Shown here: positions 44,204 to 56,012 of the stretch, piece after piece
How positions within the stretch are numbered: the stretch's first letter is position 1
Layout of the letters: every line of letters begins with the position of its first letter
NCBI RefSeq assembly: GCF_040833975.1
Contig: NZ_CP162130.1
Location: 1,005,501 to 1,069,500, forward strand
DNA from: Leptospira sp. WS92.C1
GTDB lineage: Bacteria; Spirochaetota; Leptospiria; Leptospirales; Leptospiraceae
Direction: 5' to 3'
DNA length: 64,000 nt
Made by a program: the position numbers and the translations under genes
Notes under the pieces: model-generated
Told to the model about the DNA's origin: nothing
Databases searched by the model: none
What the model saw: the letters and a program-made list of their open reading frames with translations, nothing else

Positions 44204-46351
44204 TCATTGTTTTCGAATGCTTACGGGAATTCCGCTAAAAGCAGCATTCCCCGAAAGTTCATCGATTGATTTCTCATCGGTGAGATCGTTGATACTGACT
44301 CCCGCGAATTGTTTCGCCACTTTGAGATGAATCCCATTCTTTGCATGACCAAAACCGTGAGGAATGCTCACGACTCCTTTCATAATTTCATCGGTGATTT
44401 CGGTCGGAATGAGAATTTTACCGACCCTGGATTCCACCTGAACTTCCTCTTCTTCACCAATCCCGAGCGATTCTGCATCTTCCGGATGAATCATTAAAGT
44501 ACATCGATTTTTTCCGGTCATGAGCTTGGGCATGTTGTGCATCCAAGAATTATTATTTCGAAGATGTCGTCTTCCAATGAGAAGAAACTGGTTTTCGTTT
44601 TTTACGGACCATTCCTCAAACTTTTTTTTCAAACGAGAAAGATCGTCAATCACGGGTTGCGGAAGAAGATGAATTTTTTTGTCCGGGGTCAAAAGTCTTT
44701 CCGGAAAACAGGAGGCGAGGGGGCCGAGATCGATTCCGTGAGGATTGTCTTTTAACAATTGAATGTTGAGCATTCGATTGTGTTTTCCTTTTTCTCCGTA
44801 TGGCCCAGTCCTGAGTGCGAAATCGATAATCGAAGCGGGATCGAGTTTTGTGGTGATTAATGTTTCCGGTAGAGGTTTTCCGCTTCTCAACAATTCGAGT
44901 CGTTTTGTGAGATCGGTGAAAATCTCCCAGTCGTGGAGCATTCCCGGTTGCGGTTCAAAAATGGGTTGCGCATACTTTGTCGTATTACGAACCGCGAATA
45001 CGTTAAAAATCAAATCGTAGTGATCGTGTTCCAAAGCGGAGGTTGGCGGAAGAATGTAGTGAGCGTGTTGCGTGGTTTCGTTGATATAAAAATCGATAGA
45101 GACCATGAATTCGAGACCCTTGAGACCTTCTTCGAGTTTTAAGCCGTTCGGAGTGGAAAGGACGGGATTTCCCGCAGAGCTGACAAAGGCTTTGATCTGA
45201 CCTTCCCCCGGAGTCAACATCTCTTCGGAAAGTGCGGAGACGGGAAGTTCTTCGCCGAATTCTGGAAGTTTTCTCACGCGTGTCTGAAAAGAATTAAAAC
45301 TCCCCGGTGAACTTTTGAGAGCGCCTTTGGGATCGATCGGATCGACTGCGGGGAGTGTGAACATCGCCCCGCCGGTTTTATCCAGATTCCCGCTGAAGAT
45401 ATTTACAAGATTGATCAACCACTGACAGAGTGCGCCGAAAGGTTGCGTGGAAACTCCGATTCTTCCGTAACAAACCGCATTTTTAGCAGAAGAAAACTCA
45501 AGAGCTATCCTCTCGATGGTCAATGCGGAAACTCCGGTAACTGTTTCCACATTGATCGGGGAATACTGAGAAGCAAGTTCCGCGATGAATTTCAATTCTT
45601 TCGGATCGTATAGATCGGAAGGTTTGATCAGATTCTTTTCAAAAAACACATTCAAAATCGCTAATAAAAAGAAAGCGTCCGCACCGGGGCGGATAAATAC
45701 GTGTTCGTCCGCATGAGTCGCCGTTTCCGTTTTTCTCGGGTCGACAACCACATATTTTCCGCCTCGCTCTTGAAGTTCCTTTAGTCTTTTTTTCACGTCG
45801 GGGACGGTCATCAGACTTCCGTTAGAGGCGAACGGATTTCCGCCGAGAATGAGAAAATACATAGTGTGATCGATGTCGGGGATTGGAATCAAAAGTTGAT
45901 GGCCGAACATCCAATACGAAAGAAGTTGATGAGGAAGTTGATCCACGGAAGTCGCGGAATAATGATTTTTGGTTTTGAGACGATTGGAAAATCTCTGACC
46001 GAAGAGCATGGAACCGTAGTTATGAACGCTCGGATTTCCATTGTAGACTGCAACAGAATCTTTCCCGTATTTGTTTTGAATTTCAAAAAGTGCTTTTGCA
46101 GTCGCAGAAAGAGCCTCCACCCAACTAACTTGGACCCAGCCATTTTCCGTTTTCTTGACGGGGAATTTGAGGCGATCCGGATCTTCGTAGAGATTTTTGA
46201 GTTCGGGACCTTTGGCGCAAAGATGGCCTCTGCTAAAAGGGTCGTCTTTGTCGCCGCGGATGGCGGAAATGATTCCGTCTTCGACTTCGATTCTCAGACC
46301 ACACATTGCTTCGCAAAGCATGCACGAACGATAGTGGGTTTGTTGACTCAT
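44204..46351 (-). CDS. Molybdopterin-dependent oxidoreductase with 4Fe-4S site
   Basis: This 715-residue protein is from the DMSO-reductase superfamily. An N-terminal 4Fe-4S site is formed by Cys10, 13, 17 and 45 (CxxCxxxC, then HLCAKG). Cofactor-binding blocks include LILGGNPFASNGS, VVVDPRKTETATHADEHVFIRPGADAF and, near the C-terminus, HPEDAESLGIGEEEEVQVES and SIPHGFGHAKNG. At the usual Mo-ligand position the sequence reads ATSVDQLPH, so Asp137 rather than Cys, Sec or Ser may bind Mo. There is no Tat signal, so it is cytoplasmic. Substrate unknown; many relatives are labelled formate dehydrogenase-like. No partner subunit is adjacent. Confidence 0.85.
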   Translation of the reverse strand: MSQQTHYRSCMLCEAMCGLRIEVEDGIISAIRGDKDDPFSRGHLCAKGPELKNLYEDPDRLKFPVKKTENGWVQVSWVEALSATAKALFEIQNKYGKDSVAVYNGNPSVHNYGSMLFGQRFSNRLKTKNHYSATSVDQLPHQLLSYWMFGHQLLIPIPDIDHTMYFLILGGNPFASNGSLMTVPDVKKRLKELQERGGKYVVVDPRKTETATHADEHVFIRPGADAFFLLAILNVFFEKNLIKPSDLYDPKELKFIAELASQYSPINVETVTGVSALTIERIALEFSSAKNAVCYGRIGVSTQPFGALCQWLINLVNIFSGNLDKTGGAMFTLPAVDPIDPKGALKSSPGSFNSFQTRVRKLPEFGEELPVSALSEEMLTPGEGQIKAFVSSAGNPVLSTPNGLKLEEGLKGLEFMVSIDFYINETTQHAHYILPPTSALEHDHYDLIFNVFAVRNTTKYAQPIFEPQPGMLHDWEIFTDLTKRLELLRSGKPLPETLITTKLDPASIIDFALRTGPYGEKGKHNRMLNIQLLKDNPHGIDLGPLASCFPERLLTPDKKIHLLPQPVIDDLSRLKKKFEEWSVKNENQFLLIGRRHLRNNNSWMHNMPKLMTGKNRCTLMIHPEDAESLGIGEEEEVQVESRVGKILIPTEITDEIMKGVVSIPHGFGHAKNGIHLKVAKQFAGVSINDLTDEKSIDELSGNAAFSGIPVSIRKQ

Positions 46352-46526
46352 GATTTGATTTCCCTCTTACACGAATTCGATCGGATCTTGGATTGGAAAT
46401 TCAGCAAGGATTTTATCAGTTCCGACAAAGATAGGAAGAAATTTTGGAATGAGACTCGAAAGATGTGAGAACTCCTTCGAATTTGTTTTATAACAAAACA
46501 TTCTTTTCAATTCATTCTGGCCGCAT

Positions 46527-46564
46527 CCCCGCTGAATATCCATAGGGGGTAACGTTCAGCGGGG
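46527..46564. repeat. Strong hairpin with CATAGGG loop
   Basis: Perfect 10-base arms CCCCGCTGAA and TTCAGCGGGG surround an 18-base loop with CCATAGGGGG. It shares the loop core, but not the stem, with the hairpin at 6159-6184. Confidence 0.75.
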
Positions 46565-46569
46565 ACCGG

Positions 46570-46588
46570 GCCATTCCAGGCTCGCGGA
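46570..46588. repeat. GC-rich 19-bp repeat
   Basis: Identical to 37422-37440 (GCTCGCGGATTCCCGCTCG), here six bases after the hairpin at 46527. Confidence 0.75.
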
Positions 46589-46671
46589 TTCCCGCTCGGT
46601 CCTGAGTGCGGTATAAAGATGAGAAATTCACAGTCATTTGCGGACCAAGCCTTTCATGTCCCTTGCGGAGA

Positions 46672-46691
46672 GATGTGGGAACTCTTACAAA
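46672..46691. repeat. Dispersed palindrome, family 1
   Basis: GATGTGGGAACTCTTACAAA is a copy of the family 1 element; another, ATGTGGGAACTCCCTC, starts at 46815. Confidence 0.7.
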
Positions 46692-46878
46692 ATCTCGATT
46701 CAAGATCAAGGTCGGAGCTCCGGACAGATCTTTGAGGAATCGAGACGATTGAAATGAAATCGGAATGAAAGTTGCAGTTCCCACTTTTTCCGATAATCCG
46801 GTAAAACTCGAAAAATGTGGGAACTCCCTCTTTTTCAAAAGACTTTTCTTCTTAGAAGGAATTCTAAATTCTTTCCTT

Positions 46879-47319
46879 ATGTCCTTCGGGTTCGATCCGA
46901 ATCAAAATTTGCAGAACGATTTCGCGGAAGCATTCTATTCCGAATTTAAAGAATTCTTTGGAGAGGAAACCGATTTAGGGTATGAACTTTATTTTCTCGG
47001 AGGCGCGGAATCCGGGCCCAAAGGAAGTTGGGCTACCTTTACGATTCGGAATCCGTTTTCCTCGCGTGCGCTTGTGTTTCGATACGATCCTACAAGTGGA
47101 TCCTTTTATGCGATGTTGAAAATTCAGGTGCTTCCGGGTGAAGAAGACTGGGATTTGGATTCCCTATTTCGAAGAAAGGGTTATCCCGTTTCTGAGTTTG
47201 GAGATTCTCAAACCGCGGGCGGGGAGTGGATCTTTCATTCGGTCGCTCGTCATTACTTTGGAACGATCTTTCGCTTTTGCCCAAGAATTTTGGAGCCGGA
47301 TTTTTTGCCGGAGGAATAA
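46879..47319 (+). CDS. Hypothetical acidic protein (146 aa)
   Basis: This protein of 146 residues is acidic and rich in aromatic residues, with no signal peptide. Seen: DFAEAFYSEFKEFFGEETDLG at the start, WATFTIRNPFSSRALVFRYD, and ILEPDFLPEE at the end. I do not recognise a family. The frame is open back to 46765, but the upstream part is made of family 1 repeat sequence, so ATG 46879 is the likely start even though AAGGA is about 15 bases away. Confidence 0.6.
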   Translation: MSFGFDPNQNLQNDFAEAFYSEFKEFFGEETDLGYELYFLGGAESGPKGSWATFTIRNPFSSRALVFRYDPTSGSFYAMLKIQVLPGEEDWDLDSLFRRKGYPVSEFGDSQTAGGEWIFHSVARHYFGTIFRFCPRILEPDFLPEE

Positions 47320-49484
<2,165 letters not shown>

Positions 49485-49489
49485 AGTCG

Positions 49490-49521
49490 AAAACCGCAGA
49501 TTATAAAGGTCTGCGGTTTTT
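49490..49521 (+). terminator. Rho-independent terminator of typA
   Basis: Arms AAAACCGCAGA and TCTGCGGTTTT pair perfectly around a 9-base loop and end in a T-run, 6 bp after the typA stop. Confidence 0.93.
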
Positions 49522-49977
49522 GTTAACACGTTTTTTCCCTTTTTTCACCCCTCTTTTCTCTTCTTTGTCTCTCAAATATTAAAGCGGTTTTTTCTTTTTT
49601 CTAAACAATATTAGGCAAAGAATCATTTCTTTCTTGTCGAATCGCTGCGCTAATTCGTCTTAATTTCTTCAAAGTTATTTGTATATTCATTTTACTGAAT
49701 ATTATTTTAAAATATCAAAGATGTCGAGTAAGTATTCTAAGATATTCATGTCGTTTTAATATAAAAAATAAACCGATATCTGTTTAAATACAATCGTTTT
49801 GCTTTTTATGACTTTAAATTTTATTTTTTTAAACGGAAGTAAATTTTTTAAAAAAAATGGCTCACTTGAATATTCAAAACGTAATAAACGAAAAGGTCAA
49901 AGTTAGTATAGGCACGATGTTGATTTATTGACAGGAACTTTTTTGTTAAAAATTCAGATGATGAAATTGGGGAAGGC
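49522..49977. other. AT-rich intergenic region
   Basis: About 455 bp of strongly AT-rich DNA with no open frame of interest and no clear repeat. A TTGACA lies at 49928-49933, but no good -10 element is 16-18 bases downstream. It presumably carries the promoter of the acyltransferase gene. Confidence 0.55.
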
Positions 49978-51144
49978 ATGCAAGCGTTTATAAAAGATAT
50001 TTGGTTTCATAGAGAATCGGAGATTCGATCTCTCAATGGACTTCGCGCTTTCGCAATCATTTTAGTGATCTTGAATCACTATGCGTTGGTTTGGGAAAAG
50101 TCAGAAACGTTCGATTCTAAATCTTTTTTCTGGTCGGGAGTCGATCTTTCGTTTGTTCTCAGCGGTTTCTTAATTTCTATGGGGTTATGGAAGGACTGGA
50201 TAAGAAACGGTAAAATTAATTTTAAAAGCTTTTATCTCAAAAGGACTCTTCGTATTTTTCCGGCTTACTATGTTTTTCTCACGATCAGTCTTGTGTTCTG
50301 GGTTATCGTTTTTAAGATCGCTCAGAAAGCTGAAATGGTAGAGCAGGCAAATCGGGTGAGCATATCTTTAATGAATTCTTGGAGAGATTTTCTTTTTCTG
50401 GGTAACTATCTCCAAGGAATTAACAGTCACACTTGGTCTTTATCCATAGAAGAACAATTTTATCTAATTTTCCCATTTTTCTGCGCGTGGCTTTTGTTTA
50501 AAAAAGATTTCAAAGTGAGACAGTGCTTTTTATGGCTTCTTATTTTGATTCCAACCCTGGCTCGGTTTTGGATTTACATAAAAACGAGTAATCCTTCTTC
50601 TCCCGAATACTTTAACGAGATTTACTTTCCCTTTCATACTCGATTTGATTCTATCGTGATCGGGGTCGTCGCGATGGATATCTATATGAATCACAAAGGT
50701 ATCGTGGAAAGGCTCAAACAAAGTGATCCCGTTTATTATTCTACCCTATTCTTTTTTCTGACTCTTTTGGTCGCTTCGAACTGGATTCACCAGGAGATGA
50801 ATAATATTTTCACCCATACGGTTAGATACAATTTTTTGAATATAGGTTTTGCCGGCGTTTTGATGTTATCAATTGTTCGATTCGAAGGATTCTTACACAA
50901 ATTCTTGAGTTTAAGATTGTTTGTTCCGATCGCAAGATTGAGCTTTACGATCTATCTCTGGCATTTGGCTTTGATCGGAGTCGCTATGTCTATTCTCGGA
51001 ATCAAATCGGTACCGGAATCGTCCTGGGTATTTTTTTCCCAATTCATAGTAATATTTATTCTGATCATTCTACTTGCGGTTCCACTTTATATTCTGGTCG
51101 AATATCCGTTTCAGAGACTACGTTTCAAAATGTTATCAAAATAA
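49978..51144 (+). CDS. Acyltransferase 3 family membrane protein (OafA/YrhL-like)
   Basis: This 388-residue protein with about ten membrane helices should transfer acyl groups, typically acetyl, to surface sugars. Seen: SLNGLRAFAIILVILNHY with the conserved His, FFWSGVDLSFVLSGFLIS, FYLKRTLRIFPAYYVF, and SHTWSLSIEEQFYLIFPFF with the conserved Glu pair; these are the family's hallmark motifs. O-antigen or other envelope glycans are likely acceptors. GGGGAAGGC precedes the ATG. It stands alone. Confidence 0.93.
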   Translation: MQAFIKDIWFHRESEIRSLNGLRAFAIILVILNHYALVWEKSETFDSKSFFWSGVDLSFVLSGFLISMGLWKDWIRNGKINFKSFYLKRTLRIFPAYYVFLTISLVFWVIVFKIAQKAEMVEQANRVSISLMNSWRDFLFLGNYLQGINSHTWSLSIEEQFYLIFPFFCAWLLFKKDFKVRQCFLWLLILIPTLARFWIYIKTSNPSSPEYFNEIYFPFHTRFDSIVIGVVAMDIYMNHKGIVERLKQSDPVYYSTLFFFLTLLVASNWIHQEMNNIFTHTVRYNFLNIGFAGVLMLSIVRFEGFLHKFLSLRLFVPIARLSFTIYLWHLALIGVAMSILGIKSVPESSWVFFSQFIVIFILIILLAVPLYILVEYPFQRLRFKMLSK

Positions 51145-51175
51145 GGGAGCGGGAGATAGGAAAATACTTGAACGA

Positions 51176-52111
51176 TTATTTTTCGTTTTTCAGTTTTTCG
51201 ATTTCTCGTATCAGTTCCTCTTTACTCACATTAGGATCGGATTTCAGTTTACGTATCAGTTCGTCGGCGGTCGCCCTTTTGTTGATCGCTTTTTTATCCA
51301 CGTTTCCTTGTAATAAAACGGGTTCCCCTGCCGAAACCGTCAGCTCCTTTATCGTATCGACGGGTTCCAGACTTCCGGAATGTTGAAAAACTTCGATCAG
51401 CTTGCATGGAATTTTGTCTTTTCCCACGAGAAAGATCATACCCGGTTTTATAAAATCTGTTTTCGAAAAAATTGCGATGATCCGTCCCGCCGCTTTTTTG
51501 CCCGCTTTGTAAAACACGGCTCCGGCTATTTCATTGTCTATCGTTGATTTTTTTTGATTTACGTTTGTTGTGATTCTTCCGAGAAAAGGTTCACCGATTT
51601 TATAAAAGATTCGTTTGGAAAACTTGAAAGACTTTCCGTCCGGAGCGATCTCCCCCCATAGGTTGCCGCTGGATGTAACATTTCCGACTTCCCTGACCTT
51701 TCCGGCAGCTCCCATTTCGCTGAGTTTCCATTCTTTAGGATCCGATTCTCTAGCCCCCATGTGGAGCACGTGAAATTCTTGGTATAAGGATTCCTGCAAA
51801 ACGATTTCGTTTTGACTGGTTACGATTCCGCCGGATCGAATTCTCCATTCCTCTCTATCATCGCTTGCGATAAAGGAGAGACGAACTATAATTTTTCTCT
51901 CAAAAGAGAGCTCTCCATTTCCTTTTGGGAAGATACTGAGAACTTCAATTTTGAGCTTGTCGTCTTTTTCCCATTCTTTTGTTTCGGAAGAAACATAAAA
52001 ACCGGACAGCTCCGGGCTTGGGGGGATCGGTTTTCCTTTTAGATCGCCGCCGCATCCGTTTAAGATAATTGTATATAATAAAATTAGAATATATAAAAAT
52101 TTTGTTCTCAT
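51176..52111 (-). CDS. Putative lipoprotein (311 aa)
   Basis: Signal segment [16 protein letters not shown] with lipobox LNGC. The mature protein is charged and beta-rich ([39 protein letters not shown]) and ends in a helical Lys/Glu tail ([20 protein letters not shown]). No domain is recognised. It is on the same strand as the AlkD-type gene 53 bp upstream, with which it may be cotranscribed, though their products have no evident connection. Confidence 0.72.
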   Translation of the reverse strand: MRTKFLYILILLYTIILNGCGGDLKGKPIPPSPELSGFYVSSETKEWEKDDKLKIEVLSIFPKGNGELSFERKIIVRLSFIASDDREEWRIRSGGIVTSQNEIVLQESLYQEFHVLHMGARESDPKEWKLSEMGAAGKVREVGNVTSSGNLWGEIAPDGKSFKFSKRIFYKIGEPFLGRITTNVNQKKSTIDNEIAGAVFYKAGKKAAGRIIAIFSKTDFIKPGMIFLVGKDKIPCKLIEVFQHSGSLEPVDTIKELTVSAGEPVLLQGNVDKKAINKRATADELIRKLKSDPNVSKEELIREIEKLKNEK

Positions 52112-52164
52112 AAATGCCCCAAATGATAGAGTCCGAATTTTCTTGAAAAGGGTAAAGTATCTTT

Positions 52165-52953
52165 TTAGGCTTTGTTCTTTTTTGTTTCTCGAATCGTTTT
52201 TTTTACGTTTCGTTTTTTCCTCGAAATTACGGATTCCTTTTTGCCGTATTTCATAAATTTCTTTTTTAAATTTTCCGGAAACTTTTCGATCGAGTATCGC
52301 AGCATCGTTCTGGGCATTTTGTCCGCATTCTTTTCCAGAAAAAAAATCTCGGTTTCAAAATTTTGATTTCCAACTTCTCTTAACATCCAGCCGACACCTT
52401 TTTGGATCAGATCCTCCGAATCGGTTAAAAGTTCTTTTGCAATTTTTAAAGTGTCTTCAAATTCTCCCATTTTGATAAACGCATAGGTGGAGAGAATTGC
52501 GATTCTTCTTTCCCAAAGATTTTTAGACTTTGCGAGTTTATAGAGAATCTTTCGATTTCTTTTTAAAAGATAATCTCCGATCAAAATTCGAGCGCTCAGA
52601 TCCACTAAATCCCAGTTGTTTACTTGTTTTAGATTTTTAAGATAAAACTCGTGCAGTTTTTTTTGTATTTTTGGATCGGCCCTTTTAAATTGATCGCAGA
52701 GAATAAAAAGGGAAGTCAATCTTTCCTCGTGGATGGGGGAGTGTAATAAAATCTTAATTTCCTCCAAGGGCAGGTTTTTATATAATTTCGCGATTTTTCT
52801 TTGATTGGGGACGACGATTCCTAAAAATATATCTCCTTCCGCGTAATCTCCCTGCCCTGTTTTAAAAAAACCGGCCAGAAAATTCGCTTTGATCGGATCT
52901 TCTAATTTTTGAAGAGCTTTTTGAACGTCCTTTGCGTTACCAAATTTTATCAT
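52165..52953 (-). CDS. AlkD-family DNA alkylation repair protein
   Basis: This 262-residue, all-helical HEAT-like protein matches the AlkD family, which excises alkylated bases without flipping them. Seen: [34 protein letters not shown] near the start, the [19 protein letters not shown] segment with the conserved Trp-Asp, [16 protein letters not shown], and [13 protein letters not shown] with a Trp-x-Leu-Arg block. The C-terminal 30 residues are Lys/Arg-rich and may bind DNA. Monocistronic or with the lipoprotein gene downstream. Confidence 0.92.
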   Translation of the reverse strand: MIKFGNAKDVQKALQKLEDPIKANFLAGFFKTGQGDYAEGDIFLGIVVPNQRKIAKLYKNLPLEEIKILLHSPIHEERLTSLFILCDQFKRADPKIQKKLHEFYLKNLKQVNNWDLVDLSARILIGDYLLKRNRKILYKLAKSKNLWERRIAILSTYAFIKMGEFEDTLKIAKELLTDSEDLIQKGVGWMLREVGNQNFETEIFFLEKNADKMPRTMLRYSIEKFPENLKKKFMKYGKKESVISRKKRNVKKTIRETKKNKA

Positions 52954-53211
52954 CGATCTTTGTTAAAAGAAAGCGCTTCTTACGCAATTCTATTTTGGAG
53001 TCGAGTTGATTCTTTTATATCTGTTAAAACGCTTGCATTTTGATCGCCGACTCAACGTATCTTTAACTTTGTCCTTTCATTGAATATTTATAAAGTTTTC
53101 TTTTAGGATTTTTATTTTAGATTTTATAAGAATAGAATAGTTGATTGACTTCTTTAGACAATTGAGTTGGAATTTATAGCGGTTTCAAAATTTTTTAAAA
53201 GGAAAGACTCT

Positions 53212-53892
53212 ATGTTTATCGGACATTATAGCGTTGCCTTTGCGCTTAAGAAGGCAGTCCCTCAAACTCCTTTTTGGTCTCTTTTGGCAGGGGTTCAGTT
53301 TGTGGATTTTTTATTTATGTTATTTATCATGTTGGGAATCGAACATATGAGATTGATACCCGGGTTTACCGCGAGTAATCCTTTTGATCTTTATTATATG
53401 CCGTATACTCACAGTTTGGTTGCCGGTATTCTCTGGTCAGTTTTCGCTTTTTTAATATTCTATTTTTTAAATCCTTCCAAAAATAAGTCCGTGAGATGGA
53501 AGATCGCCCTTGCCATATCGATTTCGGTCATTTCGCATTTTATTTTAGATCTTCCAGTACATACTCCGGATCTTCCGGTTTTTTTCGACTCTGGAATCAA
53601 GTTGGGCTTTGGGATGTGGAATCATCTTTGGCTTACGGTTTTGATCGAGGCTCTGCTCACGGTGATTTCCTTTGTATATTATTTTCGCGGAAGCAAAAGC
53701 GGAGAAGGTATTTCCGGAAAATGGGGGATGATATTGTTGGGAGGTTTTTTTCTGGCTCTCATTTTTATCAATCCTTTCGCACCGGTGCCTGACAATATCT
53801 ACGCATTTGCGATTCAAGCATTGGTTTTGTACACTCTCATCTGCTATCTGGGACACAAATTGGATGCGAAGAGGATTTATGACGGATCTTAG
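53212..53892 (+). CDS. Membrane protein of the YdjM-like metal-hydrolase group
   Basis: This 226-residue protein has about six membrane helices. The N-terminal FIGHYSVAFALKKA, the central TMP-like YTHSLVAGILWSV and ISHFILDLPVHTPDLP contain conserved His and Asp residues at spacing like that of membrane-bound metal-dependent hydrolases (YdjM/DUF457). Activity in this group is not settled. ATG 53212 is used, with AAGGAAAG 6-8 bases upstream; the frame to 53167 has no ribosome site. Confidence 0.72.
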   Translation: MFIGHYSVAFALKKAVPQTPFWSLLAGVQFVDFLFMLFIMLGIEHMRLIPGFTASNPFDLYYMPYTHSLVAGILWSVFAFLIFYFLNPSKNKSVRWKIALAISISVISHFILDLPVHTPDLPVFFDSGIKLGFGMWNHLWLTVLIEALLTVISFVYYFRGSKSGEGISGKWGMILLGGFFLALIFINPFAPVPDNIYAFAIQALVLYTLICYLGHKLDAKRIYDGS

Positions 53893-53964
53893 AATTGGAT
53901 TCTTTGTGACCTCGAGGATAAGAAGCGAGTAGAATCGAACCTTTTTCAAGAAGAAAGACTTGTC

Positions 53965-53996
53965 AGAGGAGGTCTTAATTCCAGGATTAAGATTGT
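53965..53996 (+). promoter_or_regulatory. Ribosome site with structured spacer before trhO
   Basis: AGAGGAGG (53965-53972) is 24 bases from the ATG, too far for normal use. Between them CTTAAT and ATTAAG (53974-53991) form a perfect 6-base stem; folding it would leave about 6 bases between the ribosome site and the ATG. Confidence 0.45.
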
Positions 53997-55100
53997 ATGG
54001 CAAAACAGGGCGATTCAGAGCAAATTCCAAAAATCAAAAAACGTTCTCTTCACAATATTTACGGGAAAGAAATTCTTAAAAAACGTCTGGAATCGGAGAC
54101 TTTCCCGAGAACCACCCTATCTTTTTATCGTTATGTCATCTTAGAATCCGTGGAAGAACTGCGGGACACTCTCTATCTGGAGTGGGATTCTCTCGGTCTT
54201 TTGGGAAGAATTTACATTGCAAGAGAGGGGATCAACGCCCAGATATCCCTCCCTTCTCACAACCTGGGTTTGTTTCGTGAAAATTTGAACTCAAGAAACG
54301 AATTTAAAAATATACCCCTTAAGATCGCAGTTGAAGACGATGGAAAGTCGTTCTTAAAATTGGATTTGAAAGTCAGAAAGAAAATCGTCGCGGACGGTTT
54401 GGACGACGATGTGTTCGACGTGACTAACGTAGGAAATCATCTCAACGCGGAAGAATTTAACCGTCACTTGGAGTCTGGGGATTCCATCGTGGTCGACGTA
54501 CGAAATCATTATGAAAGCGAGATCGGACACTTCGAAAATGCCATCCTTCCGCAATCGGATACGTTCAGAGAGGAGTTGCGGATTCTTCTCGAACTTCTGA
54601 ATGGAAAAGAGGATCAGAAAATTCTAATGTATTGTACGGGTGGGATTCGATGTGAGAAGGCAAGCGCCTGGCTCAGACATCACGGTTATAAGGATGTAAA
54701 TCAACTTCACGGAGGTATCATCTCCTACGCGCACGAGGTTTCACAAAAGGGATTGGAGTCCAAGTTTAAGGGAAAGAATTTCGTGTTCGACGGACGTCTT
54801 CAGGAAACGATCAGTTCCGAGGTGATCGCGTCCTGTCATCAGTGCGGATCTACAAGCGATCGGCACGTCAACTGCGCCAATCCGGGTTGTCATATTTTAT
54901 TCATTCAATGCGAGAGCTGTTCCGAAAAATACGAAGGCTGCTGCACGGAAGAATGCAGAAACGTTTTGCATCTTCCCGAGGAAAAACAAAAAGAAATTAG
55001 AAAGGGTCATTTGAACGAGAATCGTTTTTTTACAAAATCCAGGATTCGTCCAAAAATATCCGATCTTTATAAAACGCAGAAGCCCTACGAAACGATTTGA
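53997..55100 (+). CDS. trhO: tRNA uridine(34) hydroxylase TrhO (YceA/rhodanese family)
   Basis: TrhO makes 5-hydroxyuridine at tRNA position 34 using O2. The 367-residue protein has the YceA layout: an N-terminal acylphosphatase-like domain ([17 protein letters not shown]), [17 protein letters not shown], a rhodanese domain with [16 protein letters not shown] and the active Cys213 in [13 protein letters not shown], and a Cys-rich C-terminal domain ([24 protein letters not shown]). The gene converges on and overlaps the BASS gene by 16 bp. Confidence 0.93.
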   Translation: MAKQGDSEQIPKIKKRSLHNIYGKEILKKRLESETFPRTTLSFYRYVILESVEELRDTLYLEWDSLGLLGRIYIAREGINAQISLPSHNLGLFRENLNSRNEFKNIPLKIAVEDDGKSFLKLDLKVRKKIVADGLDDDVFDVTNVGNHLNAEEFNRHLESGDSIVVDVRNHYESEIGHFENAILPQSDTFREELRILLELLNGKEDQKILMYCTGGIRCEKASAWLRHHGYKDVNQLHGGIISYAHEVSQKGLESKFKGKNFVFDGRLQETISSEVIASCHQCGSTSDRHVNCANPGCHILFIQCESCSEKYEGCCTEECRNVLHLPEEKQKEIRKGHLNENRFFTKSRIRPKISDLYKTQKPYETI

Positions 55101-56008
55101 GTCGTAATATTATCCGGAGCTTTCTTGGACCAAAACCAGGCAAGGCAAACCCCTGCGATTGCGTGCCAGATTCCCCAAGTGGCTGCTATGATTGCCATAC
55201 TTCCCTGACCTTCGAAAAATGCAAAGATTAGAACAAGGCCGAGTCCCGAGTTTTGAATTCCGGTTTCGATCGAAATACAACGCGCGTCCTTTTCATCCAG
55301 CCGCATGAGTTTTGCGAAAAAATAACCGAGTAAAAATCCGGCGGTGTTCATTAGGAAAACGTAAATAAAGACTCGATGGATTACTTGTAGAAAAATCTTA
55401 AAATTGGCCGCGAGGGCAATGATTAAAAATGCGACAAAGATCATAGCGGATAAAATCTTTAAGGGTTTTTCGATCTTACCCGCGATCTTAGGTAGATAAT
55501 GTTTTGTGAGAATTCCTAACGTGATCGGTATCAAAAGAATCACAAGAATGGCTTTGAACACGTCCCAGGGATTGAGCACGATTTCTTTCAGAACCGTCTG
55601 AACCGGAGGATACAAACTTCCCCAAAAAAAGAAATTAAACGGTGTCGCAACGATTGCGAGGGCAGAGGAAAAAGCAGTTAAAGAAATGGAAAGCGCGGTG
55701 TTTCCTTTTGCGAGCAGCGTGATAAAATTTGAGATATTCCCCCCAGGACAGGCTGCGACAAGCAACATTCCCAAGGCAACCCCAGGGGGAGGGTTTAAGA
55801 TCCAGAGCAACAGATAAGTGGCAAACGGGAAAAGCACAAACTGGGATAAGATTCCGGTAATGGACGCCTTTGGTTTTTCAAAAAGCAGCTTGAAATCCCC
55901 CAATTTTAATTCGAGAGCGATTCCATACATAATCAATCCCAAAAGAATATTCAGGAAAGCTAATCCGCTTTCGTTAAAATTGATCCGAACGGAGTCCAGT
56001 TCCATCAT
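55085..56008 (-). CDS. Bile acid:sodium symporter (BASS) family transporter
   Basis: This 307-residue protein has nine to ten membrane helices. Family blocks: [16 protein letters not shown], the helix-breaking [18 protein letters not shown], which matches the Na-site region, and [18 protein letters not shown], the second crossover motif with the conserved Glu and Gln/Asn. BASS carriers move organic anions such as bile acids, pyruvate or pantoate with Na. The substrate is not predictable. It starts 4 bp after the dioxygenase gene on the same strand, so the two are likely cotranscribed and may share a substrate. Confidence 0.9.
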   Translation of the reverse strand: MMELDSVRINFNESGLAFLNILLGLIMYGIALELKLGDFKLLFEKPKASITGILSQFVLFPFATYLLLWILNPPPGVALGMLLVAACPGGNISNFITLLAKGNTALSISLTAFSSALAIVATPFNFFFWGSLYPPVQTVLKEIVLNPWDVFKAILVILLIPITLGILTKHYLPKIAGKIEKPLKILSAMIFVAFLIIALAANFKIFLQVIHRVFIYVFLMNTAGFLLGYFFAKLMRLDEKDARCISIETGIQNSGLGLVLIFAFFEGQGSMAIIAATWGIWHAIAGVCLAWFWSKKAPDNITTQIVS

Positions 56009-56012
56009 AGTC

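Larger units (their letters stand above)
46352..46878. other. Repeat-rich intergenic region
   Basis: About 530 bp without a credible gene. It holds a family 1 element (46462-46480), a strong hairpin (46527-46564), the GC-rich 19-bp repeat (46570-46588), and further family 1 copies near 46672 and 46811, one inverted near 46766. Open frames here are made of repeat sequence. Confidence 0.7.

Noticed and set aside
46512..46838. 108-codon minus-strand open frame
   Set aside because: It is made of the hairpin, the 19-bp repeat and family 1 elements, has no ribosome site and no protein-like pattern.
53920..53945. tRNA-like GGTTCGATTCT on the minus strand
   Set aside because: The flanking bases do not pair as a T-stem and no clover-leaf fits.
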